Position numbers and translations under genes: made by a program
Assembly (NCBI GenBank): GCA_036803245.1
Contig: DAIRUQ010000041.1
Coordinates: forward strand, 1 to 25,169
Length of the DNA stretch: 25,169 nt
From: DAIRUQ01 sp036803245
Lineage (GTDB): Bacteria > Chloroflexota > Anaerolineae > UBA1429
Reading direction: 5' to 3'
Notes under the pieces: generated by a model
Told to the model about the DNA's origin: nothing
The model's database searches: none
What the model saw: only the letters and a program-made list of their open reading frames with translations
Part shown: piece by piece, positions 14,286-21,978 of the stretch
Position numbering within the stretch: position 1 is the stretch's first letter
Layout: each line of letters begins with the position of its first letter

Positions 14286-14309
14286 GGGGGCAGCCTGAAG
14301 GCTGCCCCC
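14286..14309. terminator. 10-bp stem hairpin between convergent genes, no U-tract
   Basis: GGGGGCAGCC (14286-14295), tetraloop TGAA, and GGCTGCCCCC (14300-14309). The stem is perfect and very GC-rich. Neither flank has a true T-tract, with only GTTTG on the minus-strand side. It separates the GH99-like gene (+) from the PIG-L gene (-). Confidence 0.65.
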
Positions 14310-14357
14310 GCTCATATCGCCGTTAGCCGCACGTGGCGGGCGGCCCGCTGGCTAGGG

Positions 14358-15176
14358 CTAGAACGGAAACAGCGTTGCCAGCTCTTCTGGCGTGGGTTGC
14401 GCGCCATACTCGGAGATCTCGATCGCCTCGGCGTTGAGCACGGCCTGGCCTCGGTCCCTGCCATAGCGGCCGATGAGGGCATCGCGGTACGCGTCCGCCA
14501 GGCCGCGGCTGCGGGCTCCCCAAAGCTCGTTGACCCAGGCCTTGCGCGCGTCATCACCCTCGGGCACCTGTTCCAGCCGTCCCTGGTTATAGGGCAGCCA
14601 CTCGTAGAACTGGGACGCGTGGCAGTGCAGCATCTCCAGCTTGGTGGGCATCACCTCGTCAATATCGACGATCACATCGGCCTGGAAAGGGTAGGGGCGC
14701 TGGAACCGATCGGAAAAGCAAGCAAAGATCGGGTTGGTCATCAAGTGCGGCGTCAATGCGGCCACGTTGGGGATGGTCACCGTGTAGGCAGCGTCTTGAA
14801 CCAGCTGCCCGGTGCAGCGGTGATCAGGGTGATAGTCGTTGGGCCGATGGCTCACGACGAGGTCGGGATCAGCTTCGCGGATGATCTCGACGAAACGCCA
14901 GCGGTTCTCCAGCGTGGGCATCAGCTGGCCGTTGTGGATATCCAGCACCTGGTAGTGAATGCCAGCGATCTCGGCTGAGCGTTGTGCCTCAGCGTAACGC
15001 CGGCGTGCCAACGGGCCGCCTCCCATGAGATGGTGGCCAGTGTCGCCATTGGTGGCCGACACAAAGGTCACCTGATGGCCCTGTTGTGCCCACATAATGG
15101 CCATTCCTCCCAGGAGGATGTCACAGTCGTCCGGGTGGGCGCCAAACGCCAGGATACGCAACGGTTGGTGGAGCAC
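14358..15176 (-). CDS. PIG-L / LmbE-family deacetylase
   Basis: A 272-residue zinc-dependent de-N-acetylase-type protein starting at GTG 15176, with AAGGAGG 6-7 bases upstream. The metal-binding motif AHPDD (13-17) and the second motif HPDHR (116-120) are intact. LLGGMAIMWAQQGHQVTFVSATNGDTG is the usual first half of the fold. The C-terminal part (YEWLPYNQGRLEQVPEGDDARKAWV, WGARSRGLADAYRDAL) resembles a subgroup common next to carbohydrate-use genes. Substrates in the family are N-acetylglucosamine-containing glycans, glycolipids or small amides; here a sugar is suggested by neighbours. It lies 108 bp downstream of the CE15-like esterase but has its own promoter. Confidence 0.88.
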   Translation of the reverse strand: MLHQPLRILAFGAHPDDCDILLGGMAIMWAQQGHQVTFVSATNGDTGHHLMGGGPLARRRYAEAQRSAEIAGIHYQVLDIHNGQLMPTLENRWRFVEIIREADPDLVVSHRPNDYHPDHRCTGQLVQDAAYTVTIPNVAALTPHLMTNPIFACFSDRFQRPYPFQADVIVDIDEVMPTKLEMLHCHASQFYEWLPYNQGRLEQVPEGDDARKAWVNELWGARSRGLADAYRDALIGRYGRDRGQAVLNAEAIEISEYGAQPTPEELATLFPF

Positions 15177-15241
15177 GGTTCAGCCTCCTTGTGCGAGCTA
15201 TGACGGGATCTGCGGCTGCGCGCTCGGCCGCGGCGGGTCCG

Positions 15242-15269
15242 ATTATAGGGCATTGAGGGGGTGGGGCAA
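15242..15269 (-). promoter_or_regulatory. Promoter of the PIG-L gene
   Basis: Minus strand: TTGCCC (15264-15269), a 16-bp spacer and a perfect TATAAT (15242-15247). It lies in the 108-bp space behind the esterase stop and predicts a leader of about 60 nt. Confidence 0.6.
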
Positions 15270-15284
15270 GGGGACCCGCTCTGG

Positions 15285-16517
15285 CTAGCTGGCAGGTCGT
15301 CCGAGCCGCACATCGGCCCAGTCCATATAGCGCTCCCAATCATAGGGCATTACGGCATGCTTCCCCGGCCGGATGTGGTAGCCGATGGTGCTGCTGATCG
15401 GCTGCTCGAGCCCGGGCATCTCGCTGGCGGCCAGGCCGTCCGTGCCGAGGAGGCGGTAGACCGGATCGGCATGCAGAGCTCCTAGGAACTCGCCGCGGGG
15501 ATCCGACCAGCCATCGTCTGCGGCGCTGGACACGTACAACCCACGCGGAGCGATCAGCGCCAGGAGCTCGTGTTGGTCGATGGGCAGCGCATCCTCCTGG
15601 TCGTTGTACCGCCAAAAGTTGCGACAGAACCAATGCGGGAACCGCTCGTTGATCGCCGCTACCGTCTCGCCGATGCGTCGTCGCGAGAGCGCCGCGCCGC
15701 CGCAACCGGACTGGACAGAGATCACCAGGCGGAACCGTTCGTCCTGGGCGCCGGCCCAGAGGGCGGTCTTGCCCAAGCGCGAATGGCCCATGGCGATGAC
15801 CTGGCGCGGGTCTACATCGCCGTCGGTTTCCAGGTAGTCCATGGCCCGGCTCAAGCCCCAAGCCCACGCGCTGATCGTGCCCCAGGCGTTGTCTGGTCGG
15901 TCCACGTTGGCGGGGGTGGGATAGAGACGATGCACCCCGTTCCGGAACCCGTCATCGAAATCGGGGTCTAGGTCGCCACAGTAGGCGGTCGCTAGCCCAT
16001 AACCGCGCTCCAAGATGCGTTCCACTGCCCAGGCGTGGGCGCCGGCTCCCCGTGATGCCTCGGTGGCGCGGTGGTCCTCCACCCCTTGCTGGGGATTGGG
16101 GCGCATCCATTGATCTGACAGGGTGATGCCGGGATCGGGATGGATCGAGTGATTGCCGTAAAAGTTGAGCCCCAGGAAAAGTGGCGGCGGCTCTGAGCGG
16201 TCGTTTGGCAGATAGATCAGCAGATCCATATGAGGCCCCTGGCGACCCGCAAACCAGATGGTGACCTCTTTGCGGATGGCGGCACCCCGCAACGCGTCGG
16301 CGTCGCATGAGGTCACCTCCCAGGCCAGGCCGTCTGGCCTGCCGGGCGAGCGACCGTAGACATGCTCCTCGAACAGCGCCAGGATCTGCGGCCGACGGAT
16401 GCGTTGCCATGTCTCTGGATCCGAAACCGAGCTTCCGTCGGGCAGCACCAAGGGGTCGGGCAACACATAGTCCGGCACCGACGCTTCGTCATAGTTGGCG
16501 TCTGAGGGGTCGAGCAT
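15285..16517 (-). CDS. CE15-like (glucuronoyl esterase-type) alpha/beta hydrolase
   Basis: A 410-residue hydrolase. The nucleophile elbow is GHSRLGKTALWAGAQDERF with Ser246, the (G-x-S-R-x-G-K) pattern of carbohydrate esterase family 15. It is followed by QSGCGGAALSRRRIGETV and the C-terminal HIRPGKHAVMPYDWERYMDWAD, which carries the catalytic His (387 or 381). The fungal-type acidic residue expected in the ESG block is absent here (VQSGCGG), as I recall for many bacterial CE15 enzymes. No signal peptide is visible, although characterised CE15 enzymes are usually exported. The predicted activity is hydrolysis of a glucuronate (or related acid) ester on a carbohydrate. Start ATG 16517 has AGGAGG 7 bases upstream. 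Confidence 0.8.
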   Translation of the reverse strand: MLDPSDANYDEASVPDYVLPDPLVLPDGSSVSDPETWQRIRRPQILALFEEHVYGRSPGRPDGLAWEVTSCDADALRGAAIRKEVTIWFAGRQGPHMDLLIYLPNDRSEPPPLFLGLNFYGNHSIHPDPGITLSDQWMRPNPQQGVEDHRATEASRGAGAHAWAVERILERGYGLATAYCGDLDPDFDDGFRNGVHRLYPTPANVDRPDNAWGTISAWAWGLSRAMDYLETDGDVDPRQVIAMGHSRLGKTALWAGAQDERFRLVISVQSGCGGAALSRRRIGETVAAINERFPHWFCRNFWRYNDQEDALPIDQHELLALIAPRGLYVSSAADDGWSDPRGEFLGALHADPVYRLLGTDGLAASEMPGLEQPISSTIGYHIRPGKHAVMPYDWERYMDWADVRLGRPAS

Positions 16518-16698
16518 GGGGGTCCTCCTCGCGTCTGGGCGTATGGCAGGGTGTCAGCACTAGCTTGCGGTTGGCAGGAATGGTCGCTTGCACGGCCAGT
16601 CCGGTGGTCTGCGAAAATCCCGTCTCTGGGCAGGATCTAGCTCTGATCTTGGCGTATAGGCGTTGCCACGTCAAGGTCCGCAGGCGGGATGCTCGCCT

Positions 16699-16727
16699 TT
16701 GACCGAGCATGGGAGGGCTCCTAGAAT
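16699..16727 (+). promoter_or_regulatory. Promoter of the response regulator gene, predicting a leaderless mRNA
   Basis: TTGACC (16699-16704), a 17-bp spacer and TAGAAT (16722-16727) each match 5/6. The expected start of transcription, 6-7 bases after the -10, is 16733-16734, which is the ATG itself. Confidence 0.6.
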
Positions 16728-16733
16728 CATGCC

Positions 16734-17972
16734 ATGCCAACTGAAGAGAGGTCACCTGAAGGAACCGAACCCAGCGAGCAGGAACTGCAGGCCATGCTAC
16801 GCGCGATCCTGCAGCGCTGGCATGACCGTGCCTATCTGGAGAACCACCCGCTGTCGGAGCGAGCGATCCCCGTGGCCGAGGCGCTGGGCGTCACCCGTGG
16901 CCAAGGGCTCCGGCGGATGCTGCGGGGTGCCATCGAGGCGATGCAGCCCGATCCCGGCATCGCCGCCAACGCCCCCGAGGCGCGGCCCTATGAGGTCGTG
17001 TGTCGGCACTATATTGGGGATCAGCCGGTCATCAAGGTGGCGCAGGATCTGGGCATCGGCGAGAGGCAGGCCTATCGCGAGCTTCGTCGCGGCGTTGAGG
17101 CGCTGGCGGCCATCGTTTCGCGCGAGCTCGCATCGGGATCGCCGCCCATGCGCGGCCTGACCCAGCTCCATCAGGAGGTGGAGCGTCTTGCCCAGTCGCA
17201 AGCCACACAGAACGATCTGGTGCCGCTCCTGCGCGAAACCGTGGACAAGGCGCGGCAACTGGGATCCCAGCAGGGCACTGACGTTCGCTTCTATGCCATG
17301 GTGACCAGCCTGCCGGCCGCAGTCAACCGGGTCATGCTCCGTCAAGCGGTGCTGAACCTGCTCAGCCATATGGTCCGCTACCAGGAGGGTGGGGAGGTCA
17401 GCCTCGAGGTCTCGCGTAAGGGTCAGTCGGCGGTGCTGGACTTTTACTACCGACCGGCCGATCGCCGGGCGGAGGATGATCCCTCGCAGCCCTATGCGGT
17501 ATCCCAGGGCCTGTTCGCCTCCTTGGGGGCAGAGACATCAGTCCGCGAGGCCGAGGACGATCGGGTGGATGTGCAGGTGCGGCTGAACCTTGGCGATGGC
17601 TATCGGCTGCTGATCGTGGACGATAACGCCGGCTTGACGGCCCTGTTTGCGCGTTATCTCCAATCGTTGCCCATCCGAGTGCACGCTGCCGCTGATATGC
17701 CAACTGCCTTGGCCAAGCTGGAGGAACTGCGGCCCGATGTAGTCATCCTCGATATCATGATGCCAGAGCACGATGGTTGGGACGTGCTGGGCGCCATCCG
17801 CGAACGTGAGGCCGGCAAGGCGACGCGCGTGGTGGTGTGCTCGGTGATCGATGACCCCGAGCTAGCCTTTGCCCTTGGCGCCGATGCCTTTCTGCTCAAG
17901 CCGGTGCGCCGGGCCGCCCTGGTGCGCACCCTGGAACAAGTGCTGGGCCAGGATCCCTCCGACGCCGGCTGA
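16734..17972 (+). CDS. Response regulator with N-terminal HTH-like region and degenerate ATPase-like domain
   Basis: A 412-residue protein. Residues about 15-75 are helical (LSERAIPVAEALGVTRGQGLRRML). Residues 83-130 look like a sigma region-4-type HTH (YEVVCRHYIGDQPVIKVAQDLGIGERQAYRELRRGVEAL). Residues about 140-285 resemble a histidine-kinase ATPase: the N-box is LRQAVLNLLSHMVRY, with the key Asn replaced by His, and no G1 or G2 glycine box is found. Residues 291-405 are a complete receiver: D296/D297, phosphoacceptor D340 (VVILDIMMPEHDGWD), S370 and K389 (LLKP). It is probably a DNA-binding regulator paired with the hybrid kinase 29 bp downstream. ATG 16734 has no well-placed ribosome site and coincides with the predicted transcript start. 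Confidence 0.82.
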   Translation: MPTEERSPEGTEPSEQELQAMLRAILQRWHDRAYLENHPLSERAIPVAEALGVTRGQGLRRMLRGAIEAMQPDPGIAANAPEARPYEVVCRHYIGDQPVIKVAQDLGIGERQAYRELRRGVEALAAIVSRELASGSPPMRGLTQLHQEVERLAQSQATQNDLVPLLRETVDKARQLGSQQGTDVRFYAMVTSLPAAVNRVMLRQAVLNLLSHMVRYQEGGEVSLEVSRKGQSAVLDFYYRPADRRAEDDPSQPYAVSQGLFASLGAETSVREAEDDRVDVQVRLNLGDGYRLLIVDDNAGLTALFARYLQSLPIRVHAAADMPTALAKLEELRPDVVILDIMMPEHDGWDVLGAIREREAGKATRVVVCSVIDDPELAFALGADAFLLKPVRRAALVRTLEQVLGQDPSDAG

Positions 17973-18001
17973 CGCCTCTCCCCAAGCGAGTGGAGGAACC
18001 T

Positions 18002-20194
18002 ATGGCCACTGCGTGGATAGCCCCCGATGCCAAGTACGCCACCACCGAACTGGTCGCCTTTCGGCGGCGCCTGCTATTGGTGGCCGCCATCCTCGTTTTC
18101 TATGACGTTTGGCTCGTCTTGCCCTATGGCACCGACGCAACCGGCTTTGGTCTGCCTGGCTATGTCACGCTGGGCTTGGGAACGCTGGTGGCGGTGGGAG
18201 TCTTTTGGCTCCGCGACCGGGCCACCCTGTGGGCGGCGATCCTCCTCTTGGCTGGCCACGCCGCACTCCAACCCTTTGTGGCCTTGCAGCACGGGATCAC
18301 GGCGTCACTGCTGCGCCTAGCGTTCCTGCCGCTGTTCGGTGGGATGCTGCTGGGCAGGTGGGGAGGCCTCGCTGTGGCCGGGTTGGCGCTGGGGGAGGCG
18401 CTCATCCTGCAACGCCCCATGGGCGTGCCGGTCGAGTTCGCCCACTGGGTGGGCGTGTGGCTTTCTACCACCGCGTTCGGCTATTTGGCGGATGAAGCCC
18501 TGGGTACCATGGACACGCTGGAGCGCGACCTGGCGGACACCCAGCGTAACCGCATCGAGCAGCTTCGCGACCACCAAGGAGAGCTGAACCGCGCACTCAA
18601 GGCCCTGGACGAAGCCTATGTGCGGCTGCAGCGCTCCAACCAGGAGCTGCGGGCGGCGCGGCGGGAGGCCGAGGATGCACGCGTGGTCAAGGAGCGTTTT
18701 GTCGCCAACGTGAGCCACGAGCTGCGAACGCCGCTGAACGTGATCGTGGGCTTTGCTGAGCTCATGTACCTCGAGCCCGAAAGCTATCCTGGGGTATCGT
18801 TGACGCCTCCCTTTGAGGATGACCTTCGTCAGCTCTATCGAACCAGCCGGCATCTGCAGGACCTGGTGAACGACGTCCTCGACCTGTCGCGCATCGACGC
18901 GGCGGCGCTGCCCATGTTCCGCGAGTGGCACGACCTGCACGAGATCATCCAGGAGGCGCTGGAGACGGTGATGCCGCTCATGGACCAACGCCACCTGTGG
19001 GTGCGGGTGGAACGAGATGGCGACCCGCCGGCGCTCTTTTTGGACAGGACGCGCATTCGGCAGGTGCTGCTCAATCTTCTGAACAATGCCGCTCGCTATA
19101 CCGATCAGGGCGGAATCACGGTCGGCGTGCAGGTCCGCGAGGCCGATGTGCTGCTGCGGGTGGAGGACACGGGGGTGGGGATAGCGCCCGATCAGATCGG
19201 CGTGATTTTCGAAGAGTTTCGTCAGGCCGATATGACCACGCGTCGACGAGAGGGAGCTGGCCTGGGGTTGTCCCTCAGTCGTCGGTTCGTGGAGTTGCAC
19301 GGCGGAAGCATGTGGGTCGAGAGTGCCCCAGGCGAGGGCAGCACCTTTTTCGTGTCGCTGCCGCTGCCGTGGAGCGAAGCCGAGACCGAGGCCTTACGCC
19401 AGATCCCCGAGCGATTGCCTCATCCCGAGGCGCAAGCTCCCGTGGTCGTGGTGGACCCCGACCCAACCTTTGGCGATATGATGCGGCGCTACCTTGGCGA
19501 TCGGCAGGTCGTGCCGGCGGCCGATCTGGTCGAGGCGGAGACCGCGATCCAGCGCGAGCATCCGGGCGGCCTGCTGGTCAACCTGACTCCAGACGCGCCG
19601 GCGGAGGCATGGTATGGGAGCGCCACGGCGCTGGCGGGCCGCTACAACCTTCCCGTGATCCGCTGCTCTATCCCCAGCCCAAGCTGGATGCAGAGTGCCA
19701 ACGGGATGGGCCTGGATGCGGTCTTGATCAAACCGGTATCACAGGGCAACCTGATGGCTACCCTGGAACGGGTAGCGCCCGATGCTCGCAACGTGTTGGT
19801 GATCGATGACAGCCGCGGATTCCTCAGCTTGATGACGCGCCTCCTGGAGGGGGCGGGCAACGATCGCCGGGTGCTCACAGCGTCCAGTGGCGAGCAGGGC
19901 TTGGCCATCGCAGAAGGTGCGCGCCCAGACCTCGTGCTGCTGGACATGGTGTTGCCGGGCATTAGCGGATTCGAGGTGCTGGAGCGATTGCGGGGAGCAG
20001 CGTTTGGGCGTGAGCTCAAGGTGATCGGCGTGACGGCCACCGACTATGTGCACGAGCTACTGCAGCATGCCCAGGGGCACTTTTCCGTCCATCAAGCTCG
20101 GGGCATTCCCACGCCGCTGGTGGTGGATCTGGTGCCGAGGCTACTGATGGCGCTGCGCCCCTCCTACACAGACGACCACGACGCCCCCGACTAA
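18002..20194 (+). CDS. Membrane hybrid histidine kinase with two C-terminal receiver domains
   Basis: A 730-residue protein; ATG 18002 has GGAGG 5 bases upstream. About six transmembrane segments lie between residues 24 and 162, then a coiled coil (165-230). HisKA follows with phosphoacceptor His239 (ANVSHELRTPLN), and then HATPase: N-box RQVLLNLLNNAARY (353-366), DTGVGI (389-394), GAGLGLSL (418-425). Receiver 1 (about 480-590) keeps acidic residues and K577 (LIKP) but has Asn527 where the phosphoacceptor Asp should be. Receiver 2 (598-715) keeps D602/D603, phosphoacceptor D648 and T678 but lacks the conserved Lys. The kinase core is intact. It has no large extracellular sensor domain, so sensing is likely via the membrane region. 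It is followed by a sugar importer, suggesting it controls carbohydrate uptake. Confidence 0.92.
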   Translation: MATAWIAPDAKYATTELVAFRRRLLLVAAILVFYDVWLVLPYGTDATGFGLPGYVTLGLGTLVAVGVFWLRDRATLWAAILLLAGHAALQPFVALQHGITASLLRLAFLPLFGGMLLGRWGGLAVAGLALGEALILQRPMGVPVEFAHWVGVWLSTTAFGYLADEALGTMDTLERDLADTQRNRIEQLRDHQGELNRALKALDEAYVRLQRSNQELRAARREAEDARVVKERFVANVSHELRTPLNVIVGFAELMYLEPESYPGVSLTPPFEDDLRQLYRTSRHLQDLVNDVLDLSRIDAAALPMFREWHDLHEIIQEALETVMPLMDQRHLWVRVERDGDPPALFLDRTRIRQVLLNLLNNAARYTDQGGITVGVQVREADVLLRVEDTGVGIAPDQIGVIFEEFRQADMTTRRREGAGLGLSLSRRFVELHGGSMWVESAPGEGSTFFVSLPLPWSEAETEALRQIPERLPHPEAQAPVVVVDPDPTFGDMMRRYLGDRQVVPAADLVEAETAIQREHPGGLLVNLTPDAPAEAWYGSATALAGRYNLPVIRCSIPSPSWMQSANGMGLDAVLIKPVSQGNLMATLERVAPDARNVLVIDDSRGFLSLMTRLLEGAGNDRRVLTASSGEQGLAIAEGARPDLVLLDMVLPGISGFEVLERLRGAAFGRELKVIGVTATDYVHELLQHAQGHFSVHQARGIPTPLVVDLVPRLLMALRPSYTDDHDAPD

Positions 20195-20224
20195 CCGCAA
20201 CTGCACAGGCCTGAGGCGAAGGCG

Positions 20225-20252
20225 TGCAGTAGCATGTCAGTAATGCGTCAGT
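20225..20252 (+). promoter_or_regulatory. Three helically phased direct repeats upstream of the sugar importer
   Basis: TGCAGT (20225-20230), GTCAGT (20236-20241) and GTCAGT (20247-20252) start exactly 11 bp apart. The last copy overlaps the -35 position of the importer promoter. Direct repeats at one helical turn are typical of response-regulator binding, so this is a candidate activator site for the adjacent two-component system. Confidence 0.5.
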
Positions 20253-20268
20253 CAGGGCTCCTGCTATG

Positions 20269-20277
20269 TGCTATCCT
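20269..20277 (+). promoter_or_regulatory. Extended -10 promoter of the sugar importer operon
   Basis: TGC directly precedes TATCCT (20272-20277), a TGn-extended -10. The -35 region (about 20249-20254, CAGTCA) is poor, as expected of an activator-dependent promoter. Transcription would start near 20284, giving a leader of about 118 nt. Confidence 0.5.
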
Positions 20278-20289
20278 GAGGTAGGTCGT

Positions 20290-20347
20290 GTGGGCGCGTG
20301 TAGCCGCCCACGAGGGGTCCAAGGAAAGGGGGGCTGCTGGGAGCAGC
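20290..20347 (+). other. Leader hairpins in the importer 5' untranslated region
   Basis: Two stems lie in the predicted leader. GTGGGCG (20290-20296) pairs with CGCCCAC (20305-20311), about 6 nt from the predicted 5' end. GCTGCT (20333-20338) pairs with AGCAGC (20342-20347). They could protect the transcript 5' end. No riboswitch class is recognised. Confidence 0.35.
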
Positions 20348-20401
20348 TGGTCGTACCCGCATGAGGTTCGCAGTGGAAGTCACTCGCAGGAGGAGGAAAG
20401 G

Positions 20402-21898
20402 ATGTCCATGTTCAGCATGAGTCGTCGTGATCTACTGAAGGCGCTAGGCCTTACCGCAGTGGGCGTTGTGGCCGCCGCTTGCACGCCGAGCGCCACGCCC
20501 ACGACCGCGCCAGCCGGTGAGGAGCCGGTAGAGACGGCAGCGCCGGCCGAAGAGGTCGCCGAGACTATCACCATCCAGCACTGGGCGCAGGCGGCCGAGC
20601 CGACAGCGCCGGACGTCGAGCTCGAGCCCGGCGAGGTGCGCAAGGTGGCCTATGACGAGGTGGCCGAAGCCTACATGGCCGACCATCCCAACGTCAAGAT
20701 CGAATGGTACCGCTTCCCGGCCGGTTCGAATATCGACGAATGGCTGACCGCGCGCATGACCGCCCAGGACGCGCCCGAGATCTACTGGGCCAACTCGGAG
20801 AGCCTCTGGCCGCACATTCAAAAGAACTGGGCGCTGGCCTTTGATTCCTGGGCTGAGCTGCCCAACCCGTATGTCAGTGGGAACGAGCGCTGGTTCGACC
20901 AGTTCGAGGACGTAGCCGTTATCTCGCAGACGGGGCCCGATGGCAAGCTCTATGGCATTAACATGGATGGCGCCGGAGTGCTCACCCTGTACAATACCGA
21001 TGCCTTTGAGACCGCGGGCATCACCGATCTACCGACCACGTGGACCGAGTTCATCGGCGCCTGCGATGCGCTGCTGGACGCGGGGTTCATCCCGTACGGT
21101 GCCACACTGGCCGAGGGAATGACGTTCTCGCACTGGCTGCATGCCCACATCTATAACCAGTTGGTGTGGGATACCATCTATGATTGGGACAAGGACGGGA
21201 ACATGGTCATCACGGCCAAGGACCTCGTTCTCAGCTTTGAGGAGGGTCTCTTCCCTGACTGGGATGCCTTCCTGCAGTTTGCCCACTTGTTCAAGGAGCT
21301 GACGCCCTACTTCCCGTTGGGATACGAGGGCGAGCTGGATCTGCCGCAGCTCTGGCGTCAGGGCAACTTGGCCATGTACATGGAGGGCAACTGGGGCGTC
21401 AGCCAGCTCAAGAATGACCCGCCGCCGCATGGCTTTAACTGGTTGGCTTTCCCGGTGATTACCAAGGACATCTGGCCGGCCGCGCCCGAAAAAGTGGTCC
21501 GCATCCAGGGCGCCTGGGGCGCTATGCAGTACCACGTGCCGGGCTACCTGGCACAGACCGATCCGGCCAGGGTCGATGTGATCATGGACTGGTTGATGTG
21601 GTCGAGCGTCCCCGAGCACGTGGGCTCGATCTGCAAAGAGACCGGCCTCGTGCCTCTCACCAAGGGGGCCGAGGGTCTGCCCGAGCTGGCCCCGTTCTAT
21701 GAGCCGTACGATCGGGCCGTCCCGTACCAGAGCTGGAACACGATGTCGGCTAGCGCCTGGAATGCCGAGTGTGATCTGTGGCAGCAGTATCTGCCCAGTG
21801 ACATGACCGATGACGCATTCCTGGAACTGGCTGAGGAGACGTTCTCCGCTGAGGTCGACAAGGTGCTTGAGGCTAACCCGGACTGGGTCACCGAGTAA
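20402..21898 (+). CDS. Sugar ABC transporter substrate-binding lipoprotein
   Basis: A 498-residue extracellular solute-binding protein of family 1 (CUT1 type). The N-terminus MSRRDLLKALGLTAVG is a Tat-like SRRxLLK signal, followed by the lipobox VAAAC with Cys27 as lipid anchor. A Thr/Pro/Ala/Glu-rich linker precedes the mature domain. Mature features are HPNVKIEWYRFP, MTAQDAPEIYWANSE, KLYGINMDGAGVLTLYNTDAFETAGITDLPTTWTEFIGACDAL and GNLAMYMEGNWGVSQLKND, all typical of sugar-binding proteins. The start ATG 20402 follows AGGAGGAGGAAAGG; upstream in-frame sequence overlaps the promoter. It is the first gene of the importer operon and is followed by a strong hairpin, then two permease genes. The sugar cannot be read from sequence. 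Confidence 0.93.
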   Translation: MSMFSMSRRDLLKALGLTAVGVVAAACTPSATPTTAPAGEEPVETAAPAEEVAETITIQHWAQAAEPTAPDVELEPGEVRKVAYDEVAEAYMADHPNVKIEWYRFPAGSNIDEWLTARMTAQDAPEIYWANSESLWPHIQKNWALAFDSWAELPNPYVSGNERWFDQFEDVAVISQTGPDGKLYGINMDGAGVLTLYNTDAFETAGITDLPTTWTEFIGACDALLDAGFIPYGATLAEGMTFSHWLHAHIYNQLVWDTIYDWDKDGNMVITAKDLVLSFEEGLFPDWDAFLQFAHLFKELTPYFPLGYEGELDLPQLWRQGNLAMYMEGNWGVSQLKNDPPPHGFNWLAFPVITKDIWPAAPEKVVRIQGAWGAMQYHVPGYLAQTDPARVDVIMDWLMWSSVPEHVGSICKETGLVPLTKGAEGLPELAPFYEPYDRAVPYQSWNTMSASAWNAECDLWQQYLPSDMTDDAFLELAEETFSAEVDKVLEANPDWVTE

Positions 21899-21928
21899 TC
21901 AGTCGGTCGCGCGGAACGGAGAGGATTA

Positions 21929-21959
21929 CACGGTCCGGCAGCCAGTCTGCCGGACCGTG
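21929..21959 (+). other. 13-bp stem hairpin between binding-protein and permease genes
   Basis: CACGGTCCGGCAG (21929-21941) pairs perfectly with CTGCCGGACCGTG (21947-21959) around the 5-nt loop CCAGT. It lies 30 bp after the binding-protein stop and 19 bp before the permease ATG. No U-run follows (CTTGCT). It probably protects the binding-protein mRNA 3' end or partly stops transcription, giving more binding protein than permease. Confidence 0.7.
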
Positions 21960-21978
21960 CTTGCTAGAGGGGGTGTCC

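Noticed and set aside
16518..16698. Promoter for the CE15-like esterase on the minus strand
   Set aside because: A TTGACG is present near 16670-16675 and TATACG near it, but spacing to any -10 is wrong or the -10 is poor, so no confident site can be named.
18317..19300. A 327-codon open frame on the minus strand
   Set aside because: It is antisense to the histidine kinase core, which has clear motifs; the minus-strand translation has none.
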